Source: Chloroflexota bacterium (lineage in GTDB: Bacteria; Chloroflexota; Anaerolineae; 4572-78; J111). From it: 10,264 nucleotides of DNA. Under the pieces are notes generated by a model. It did not search any database. It worked only from the letters and a program-made list of their open reading frames with translations, and was not told where the DNA came from. The translations under genes and the position numbers were made by a program. The stretch spans positions 1 to 10,264 of the forward strand of contig RFJF01000696.1 of the NCBI GenBank assembly GCA_003695455.1, read 5' to 3'. Positions 6,901 through 10,264 of the stretch are shown here, in pieces. Position 1 is the stretch's first letter. Each line of letters opens with the position of its first letter.

Positions 6901-7557
6901 ATGCCCAGCGATGCTATTATTACCCTGACCGACCCCCGCTCGAGTGCGGCCGAAGCCTACCGCACCCTGCGCACCAACATTGAATTTTCCAGCGTGGATG
7001 CCAAACTGCACACCCTACTGGTCACATCCTCTGCCCCCACCGGCGACAAAAGCACTGCCGTCGCCAATCTGGCCGTGGCCATGGCCGACGGCGGCCGCCG
7101 CGTGATTCTGGTGGATGCCGACCTGCGCCGTCCTGCCCAGCACACGCTGTTTGACCTGCCCAACGAGCAGGGCTTTTCCAGCCTGTTCAAAGACGAGACC
7201 GCCTTCAACGCGCCGCCGCTGCACAGCGTACCCAACACCAGCTTGCAGGTGCTGACCAGCGGCCCGCTGCCGCCCATCCCCAGCCAGCTTTTGGCCTCGC
7301 AAAAAATGGGCGCAGTCATTAAAAAACTGGCCGGCCTGGCCGAAATGGTCATTTTTGACGCGCCGCCCGTCATCGCCGTCAACGATGCCTCGCTGCTGGC
7401 CTCAAATGTAGATGGCGTGCTGCTGGTGGTGCGCGCCGGCAGCACCAAACGCGACCACGTAAAGGCCGCCAAAGATCGGCTTGAAAAAGTGAACGCCCGG
7501 CTCATCGGCGCGGTGCTGACCCACGCCCACGTTGATTCGGCTCTCCAGTACAGCTAA
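6901..7557 (+). CDS. CpsD/CapB-type BY-kinase (tyrosine-protein kinase/ATPase) of polysaccharide export
   Basis: The product has 218 residues, a stand-alone cytoplasmic kinase domain of CpsD/CapB length. The start is ATG 6901, with GGAGA at 6891-6895. An E-x2-R-x2-R oligomerisation motif is present at E18, R21 and R24 in 'EAYRTLRTNIEF'. The P-loop segment is 'SSAPTGDKSTAVANLA' (43-58), with K50. Walker A' is 'VILVDADLRRP' (68-78) and Walker B is 'MVIFDAPPV' (149-157). In family members the residue before the P-loop Lys is Gly; here it is Asp49. The tyrosine cluster normally found at the C-terminus is reduced to a single Tyr217 ('LQYS'). Such kinases cycle between a ring and phosphorylated monomers to control polymer synthesis with the Wzz/CpsC partner encoded just upstream. 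The family call is firm, but kinase competence is uncertain because of the two departures. Confidence 0.85.
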   Translation: MPSDAIITLTDPRSSAAEAYRTLRTNIEFSSVDAKLHTLLVTSSAPTGDKSTAVANLAVAMADGGRRVILVDADLRRPAQHTLFDLPNEQGFSSLFKDETAFNAPPLHSVPNTSLQVLTSGPLPPIPSQLLASQKMGAVIKKLAGLAEMVIFDAPPVIAVNDASLLASNVDGVLLVVRAGSTKRDHVKAAKDRLEKVNARLIGAVLTHAHVDSALQYS

Positions 7558-7599
7558 TGAATGGTGAATGGCGGATTGCGAATAGTGAATGGCAAATGG
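7558..7599. repeat. Heptanucleotide array, YGAATGG units, left arm
   Basis: Six units in perfect 7-base phase begin on the base after the kinase stop codon (7555-7557). Three are TGAATGG and the others differ by one to three bases (CGGATTG, CGAATAG, CAAATGG). A stretch at 7578-7593 matches 3155-3170 at 15 of 16 bases. It is complementary to the array at 7799-7854. Confidence 0.75.
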
Positions 7600-7668
7600 C
7601 GCGGGGACAAAAATGGGCGTGCAGAGTCGCTATTTGTATATTCCACATTCACACAGTTTACCGGCCGG

Positions 7669-7698
7669 GAGACCCTTCGCTGCGCTCAGGGTGACACG
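7669..7698. repeat. REP-like imperfect palindromic element
   Basis: The stretch GAGACCCTTCGC...GCGCTCAGGGTGACA forms an imperfect hairpin, ACCCT (7672-7676) with AGGGT (7688-7692), plus two inner G-C pairs. From memory, closely similar CCTTCGCTGCGCTCAGG strings are dispersed in the intergenic DNA of many unrelated bacterial genomes. That recollection needs a search to confirm. Confidence 0.4.
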
Positions 7699-7750
7699 CC
7701 TGAGACTCACCCCCTAATTCCTGACTCCCGCCCCCTGAATCCTGTTTTCA
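7699..7750. repeat. CCTGACT-type heptamer array containing a 34-base repeat (copy 1)
   Basis: Seven units from 7699 to 7747 keep one phase, most beginning CCT (CCTGAGA, CCTAATT, CCTGACT, CCTGAAT, CCTGTTT). Bases 7717-7750 are identical to 9139-9172 in another gap. Confidence 0.8.
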
Positions 7751-7798
7751 GAGGAGTCGGACATTCCCTTTGGAACGACAAAGCAAGTTTTGACGCTC

Positions 7799-7854
7799 CA
7801 TTGAATGTATTTCATTCACAATTTGCAATTGACAATTCACAATTCACCATTTTC
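7799..7854. repeat. Heptanucleotide array, AATTCAC units, right arm
   Basis: Eight units in one phase follow a consensus AATTCAC/CATTCAC, two of them exactly AATTCAC (7834-7847). This is the reverse complement of the GTGAATG unit at 7558-7599, and bases 7842-7851 pair exactly with 7560-7569. It ends directly at the rmlA ribosome-binding site. Confidence 0.75.
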
Positions 7855-7870
7855 AGGGGAGGCTTTTCAA

Positions 7871-8953
7871 ATGAAAGGACTGATTTTAAGCGGCGGCAAA
7901 GGCACGCGCCTCTACCCGCTCACTTTTACCAGCGCCAAACAACTGATTCCGGTGGCCAACAAACCGGTGCTGTTCCGGGTGATTGAATCCATCCGCGATG
8001 CCGGCATTACCGACATCGGCATTGTGGTGGGCGACACCGCCGAGGAGATCAAACGCGCTGTGGGGCGCGGCGGCAGGTGGGGGGTGAACATCACCTACAT
8101 TCCGCAGGATGCGCCGCTGGGGCTGGCCCACGCCGTCAAAATTTCAGAGGATTTTTTGGGCGATGACCGCTTTGTGATGTTTTTGGGCGATAACGTGATT
8201 CAGGGCGGCATCAGCCCGTTGATTGCCCAGTTTGCAGAAAGCGATTACAACAGCCAGATTGTGCTGACCCGCGTGGAACAGCCGGAGCAGTACGGCGTGG
8301 CCGTGCTGGACGACAACAACCGGATTGTCAAACTGATTGAAAAACCCAAAGAACCGCCCAGCGATCTGGCGCTGGTGGGCATTTACATGTTCGATGCCAA
8401 CATTTTCAAGGCGGTCAACGCCATCAAGCCCAGTTGGCGCGGCGAACTTGAAATTACCGACGCCATTCAATGGCTGGTGGAAAATGAGTACAACGTCTAC
8501 CCATACGTGCATCGCGGCTGGTGGATTGACACCGGCCGCCCCGGTGAAATGCTGGAAGCCAACAGTCTGGTGCTTGAGGAACTGACCCCCAAAATTGAGG
8601 GTTACGTAGACCGCGACAGCGAGGTAGACAGTCGCGTGACGGTGGAAAAAGGTGCAGAAATCATCAACAGCGTGGTCCGCGGCCCGGCCATTATTGGCAA
8701 AGACACCCGGCTGGTGAACGCCTACGTGGGGCCGTTTACCAGCATCAGCCACCACTGCCTGCTTGAAAACGCCGAAATTTCGCGCTCAATTGTGCTGGAA
8801 AACAGCCAGATTCGCAACATTAACCGCCGGATTGAAGACAGCCTGATTGGCCGCAATGTGGTCCTCCACCGTTCGCCCATTCGGCCGCGCGCCTACAAAT
8901 TTGTGCTGGGCGACCACTCGCACGTGGGCCTGCTGGGTGAAGGCGGCGAGTAA
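7871..8953 (+). CDS. rmlA: Glucose-1-phosphate thymidylyltransferase, long form
   Basis: The product has 360 residues, which fits the long (StrD-like) RmlA form rather than the roughly 290-residue enterobacterial form. The start at ATG 7871 is set by AGGGGAGG at 7855-7862; the frame is open further upstream only through repeats. The nucleotidyltransferase domain (1-235) shows 'GGKGTRLYPLT' (8-18), K23 in 'SAKQLIPVANKP', the metal-binding 'LGDN' (105-108), 'EKP' (157-159), 'GELEITD' (191-197) and 'WWIDTGRPGEM' (217-227). A left-handed beta-helix of hexapeptide-like repeats fills about 245-335. It makes dTDP-glucose from glucose-1-phosphate and dTTP, the entry to dTDP-rhamnose and other dTDP-6-deoxysugars. 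It fits the polysaccharide context, although RmlB, C and D are not in the window. Long-form proteins can also serve antibiotic sugar pathways, but nothing here suggests that. Confidence 0.92.
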   Translation: MKGLILSGGKGTRLYPLTFTSAKQLIPVANKPVLFRVIESIRDAGITDIGIVVGDTAEEIKRAVGRGGRWGVNITYIPQDAPLGLAHAVKISEDFLGDDRFVMFLGDNVIQGGISPLIAQFAESDYNSQIVLTRVEQPEQYGVAVLDDNNRIVKLIEKPKEPPSDLALVGIYMFDANIFKAVNAIKPSWRGELEITDAIQWLVENEYNVYPYVHRGWWIDTGRPGEMLEANSLVLEELTPKIEGYVDRDSEVDSRVTVEKGAEIINSVVRGPAIIGKDTRLVNAYVGPFTSISHHCLLENAEISRSIVLENSQIRNINRRIEDSLIGRNVVLHRSPIRPRAYKFVLGDHSHVGLLGEGGE

Positions 8954-8966
8954 CCTCGGCGTTTTT
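8944..8966 (+). terminator. Possible weak terminator at the end of rmlA
   Basis: Bases 8944-8950 pair with 8955-8961 (six of seven pairs, one G-G mismatch) around a TAAC tetraloop containing most of the stop codon, and five T follow (8962-8966). The form is right for an intrinsic terminator, but the stem is short and imperfect. Confidence 0.4.
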
Positions 8967-8989
8967 CCCAAACATAACTCACACTCAAT

Positions 8990-9020
8990 TTGGGATAAAT
9001 TGGGATAAATTTGGGATAAA
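8990..9020. repeat. Three direct copies of TTGGGATAAA
   Basis: Units lie at 8990-8999, 9000-9009 and 9010-9020, the last with one extra T. They are nearly identical, so the spacing is one helical turn, unlike the 7-base arrays nearby. Operator or iteron-like binding sites are possible, but no regulator is visible. Confidence 0.6.
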
Positions 9021-9023
9021 AAG

Positions 9024-9083
9024 AAGTACGGAGTAAGGATTACGGAGTAGGCCAATTACTTTTTACTCCCTAATCCTTACTCC
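9024..9083. repeat. Inverted pair of heptamer arrays forming a long hairpin
   Basis: AGTACGG-like units on the left (9024-9051) and TTACTCC-like units on the right (9063-9083) are complementary. Bases 9030-9049 pair with 9064-9083 at 19 of 20 positions (C9043-C9070 mismatch) around a 14-base loop. There is no T run on the + strand after the hairpin. Confidence 0.8.
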
Positions 9084-9134
9084 CCGGCACGTACAATTTG
9101 CTTCCACAGTTTACACACTTTTGGCTGAAAAGCA

Positions 9135-9172
9135 CCTGATTCCTGACTCCCGCCCCCTGAATCCTGTTTTCA
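9135..9172. repeat. CCTGACT-type heptamer array (copy 2 of the 34-base repeat)
   Basis: Five units (CCTGATT, CCTGACT, CCCGCCC, CCTGAAT, CCTGTTT) in one phase. Bases 9139-9172 are identical to 7717-7750. The element ends 16 bases before the next start codon. Confidence 0.8.
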
Positions 9173-9188
9173 ACAAAGTTGAGCCGCC

Positions 9189-9689
9189 ATGGACGTTCAA
9201 ATTATCCGCAGCGCCAAACGCAAAAAAACAGTCAGCGCCCGAATGGTTGACGGCGTGTTTGTGGTGCGCGCTCCGGCCCGCATGTCAGACGCGGAACTGC
9301 AACCCATCATCAAAAACCTGCAACTGCGATTGCAGCGCCGGCAGCAAAAATCGGCACTGGACGACGCGGCGCTGGAGCGCCGCGCGCAGGAACTGAACCG
9401 CCGCTATTTTGGCGGCAAACTGCACTGGGAATCCATTCGCTGGGTGAGCAATCAGAATAAAAGCCGCATTGGAAGCTGCACCCCCACTAACGGAACCATC
9501 CGGCTCTCGCACCGGCTGGCAGAGATGCCCGCCTTTGTGCGCGATTACGTGATTGTCCACGAACTGGCGCACCTGCTCCAGGCCAACCACGGCCCCAAAT
9601 TCTGGAAGCTGGTCAACCGTTACCCCAAAACTGAGCGAGCGCGGGGCTATTTGATGGCGGTAGGTCTGGAAAAAATTGAGGAAAATTAG
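9189..9689 (+). CDS. YgjP/DUF45-family zinc metallopeptidase-like protein
   Basis: The product has 166 residues. The start at ATG 9189 agrees with the family's opening pattern ('IIRSAKRKKTVSARMVDGVFVVRAP'), but there is no clear ribosome-binding site. The C-terminal half holds the metalloprotease core: 'SRIGSCTPTNGTIRLSHRL' (92-110), where most relatives have a Trp before GSC, then H124-E125-L-A-H128 in 'YVIVHELAHLL', and H134 in 'NHGPKFW' as probable third zinc ligand. All three zinc ligands and the catalytic Glu are present, so activity is plausible. It is shorter than E. coli YgjP because the N-terminal part is reduced. The cellular role of this family is poorly known; relatives often sit alone or near restriction systems. 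No signal peptide is seen. It seems unrelated to the polysaccharide genes around it. Confidence 0.85.
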   Translation: MDVQIIRSAKRKKTVSARMVDGVFVVRAPARMSDAELQPIIKNLQLRLQRRQQKSALDDAALERRAQELNRRYFGGKLHWESIRWVSNQNKSRIGSCTPTNGTIRLSHRLAEMPAFVRDYVIVHELAHLLQANHGPKFWKLVNRYPKTERARGYLMAVGLEKIEEN

Positions 9690-10264
9690 GCGGGCAAAAA
9701 CTGCGGGTCCTGCGTTTTGAGCCGGGCCAGTCCGTCGCTCAATTGAGTTTTGGCCCGAAAGCCGAGCAGCCGCGCGGCTTTTTCGGTATCGGCCACCAGG
9801 GTTGACACGCCACCGGCTGTGGCGGGGTTGTGAATGATTTGCGCCTGCCGGCCGGTCACGTTTTCCAGATGTTCAATCAACCGGTTGATGCTGGTTCCCA
9901 CCCCGCTGCCAATGTTGATGACCTCCCGGTCCACGCCGGCCGCGGTGGCGGCCAAAATAATTGCCTCTACCACATCGTCCAGATAAATAAAATCGCGGCT
10001 CTGCGAGCCGTTGCCATACACCACCAGCGAGCCGTGGCCCAAAATTTGCCGCAAAAATTGGGGGATGACCGGCGGGTAGGTGGGGGGAATGGGCTGGCCG
10101 GGGCCGTAGGTGTTGAATATGCGCAGGGCCACCGTTTCAATGTTCCACATTTGGCCGATGGTACGCACGTAATTTTCGGCGGCCAGTTTGCTGGCCGCAT
10201 ACGGCGAATCCGGGTTGGGCAACAACTGCTCGTGAACTTTGGGCACGCTCTGCTTGCCGTACAC
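9686..10264 (-). CDS. NAD-dependent epimerase/dehydratase (extended SDR), C-terminal part; 5' end outside window
   Basis: 192 residues are visible, reading from the right edge to TAA 9688-9686. The fragment begins inside the protein at 'VYGKQSVPKVHE', so the NAD-binding Rossmann motif lies beyond the edge. The active-site Y-x3-K is Y22 and K26 of the fragment in 'SPYAASKLAAENY'. 'LRIFNTYGPGQ', 'VVYGNGSQSRDFIYLDDVVEAI' and 'VINIGSGVGTSINRLIEHLENVTG' are standard for sugar-nucleotide epimerases and 4,6-dehydratases of the UDP-glucose 4-epimerase group. The enzyme would remodel a UDP-, GDP- or dTDP-linked sugar for glycan synthesis, which fits the neighbouring polysaccharide genes, though on the opposite strand. 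Exact substrate cannot be assigned. Its stop overlaps the convergent metallopeptidase-like gene. Confidence 0.88.
   Translation of the reverse strand: MYGKQSVPKVHEQLLPNPDSPYAASKLAAENYVRTIGQMWNIETVALRIFNTYGPGQPIPPTYPPVIPQFLRQILGHGSLVVYGNGSQSRDFIYLDDVVEAIILAATAAGVDREVINIGSGVGTSINRLIEHLENVTGRQAQIIHNPATAGGVSTLVADTEKAARLLGFRAKTQLSDGLARLKTQDPQFLPA

Larger units (their letters stand above)
7558..7870. other. Gene-free gap of 313 bases between the kinase gene and rmlA
   Basis: The gap has a layered structure. A YGAATGG array (7558-7599) is followed by unassigned sequence (7600-7668), an imperfect palindrome (7669-7698), a CCTGACT-type array (7699-7747), unassigned sequence (7748-7798), an inverted GTGAATG-type array (7799-7854), and the rmlA ribosome-binding site (AGGGGAGG, 7855-7862). 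I see no convincing promoter, terminator or small gene. An open frame from 7561 to 7986 crosses the arrays and does not resemble a protein. Confidence 0.6.

Noticed and set aside
7790..7829. Promoter for rmlA (TTGACG at 7790 or TTGAAT at 7801)
   Set aside because: Neither has an acceptable -10 box at 16-18 bases; the best, TGCAAT, lies inside the heptamer array and fits only four of six positions.
7561..7986. A 141-codon open frame across the gap before rmlA
   Set aside because: It consists of repeat arrays and then overlaps rmlA in another frame; it has no ribosome-binding site and no protein-like pattern.
9030..9083. Intrinsic terminator for rmlA at the long hairpin
   Set aside because: The stem is strong, but it is followed by CCGGCAC rather than a T run on the + strand, so it does not fit the rho-independent pattern; it is listed as a repeat instead.
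1..10264. tRNA, rRNA or riboswitch
   Set aside because: I looked through the gaps for cloverleaf ends, conserved rRNA strings and familiar riboswitch cores and saw none.

Overview
The window looks like a GC-rich chromosomal segment of an uncultured or poorly sampled bacterium. My best guess is Chloroflexota, from the mix of CpsC/CpsD-type polysaccharide export genes, a long-form RmlA, a family 1 sugar-binding protein and a YtcJ-type amidohydrolase. That guess rests on gene style only, because no rRNA, tRNA or phylogenetic marker is present.

Left part (1-4009): the C-terminal end of an ABC-transporter solute-binding protein, closed by a clear rho-independent terminator. Next comes a ketopantoate-reductase-family gene, then a convergent amidohydrolase whose terminator hairpin overlaps its own stop codon. 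A divergent gap leads to a membrane-anchored intradiol-dioxygenase-fold protein. These are housekeeping or catabolic genes with no obvious shared pathway.

Middle part (4153-8953): a surface-polysaccharide cluster, all on the + strand. It holds a GT4 glycosyltransferase, two consecutive short Wzz/CpsC-type membrane adaptors, a stand-alone CpsD/CapB-type BY-kinase with an altered P-loop, and a long-form glucose-1-phosphate thymidylyltransferase (dTDP-sugar supply). Together these make an activated sugar, transfer a sugar, and control chain length and export. Right part (9189-10264): a YgjP/DUF45 metallopeptidase-like gene meets, tail to tail with a 4-base overlap, a sugar-nucleotide epimerase/dehydratase that runs off the right edge and probably belongs to the same polysaccharide locus.

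The most striking feature is not a gene. Most gaps between genes (3109-3248, 4049-4153, 6072-6113, 7558-7599, 7699-7747, 7799-7854, 9024-9083, 9135-9169) are built from degenerate tandem heptanucleotides. The 7-base phase is kept over up to about 140 bases while the consensus drifts or switches. Arrays start or stop at gene boundaries, occur in inverted pairs that can fold, and one 34-base stretch is repeated exactly in two gaps. This resembles in style the heptanucleotide STRR repeats of cyanobacteria, but the gene content here does not look cyanobacterial.
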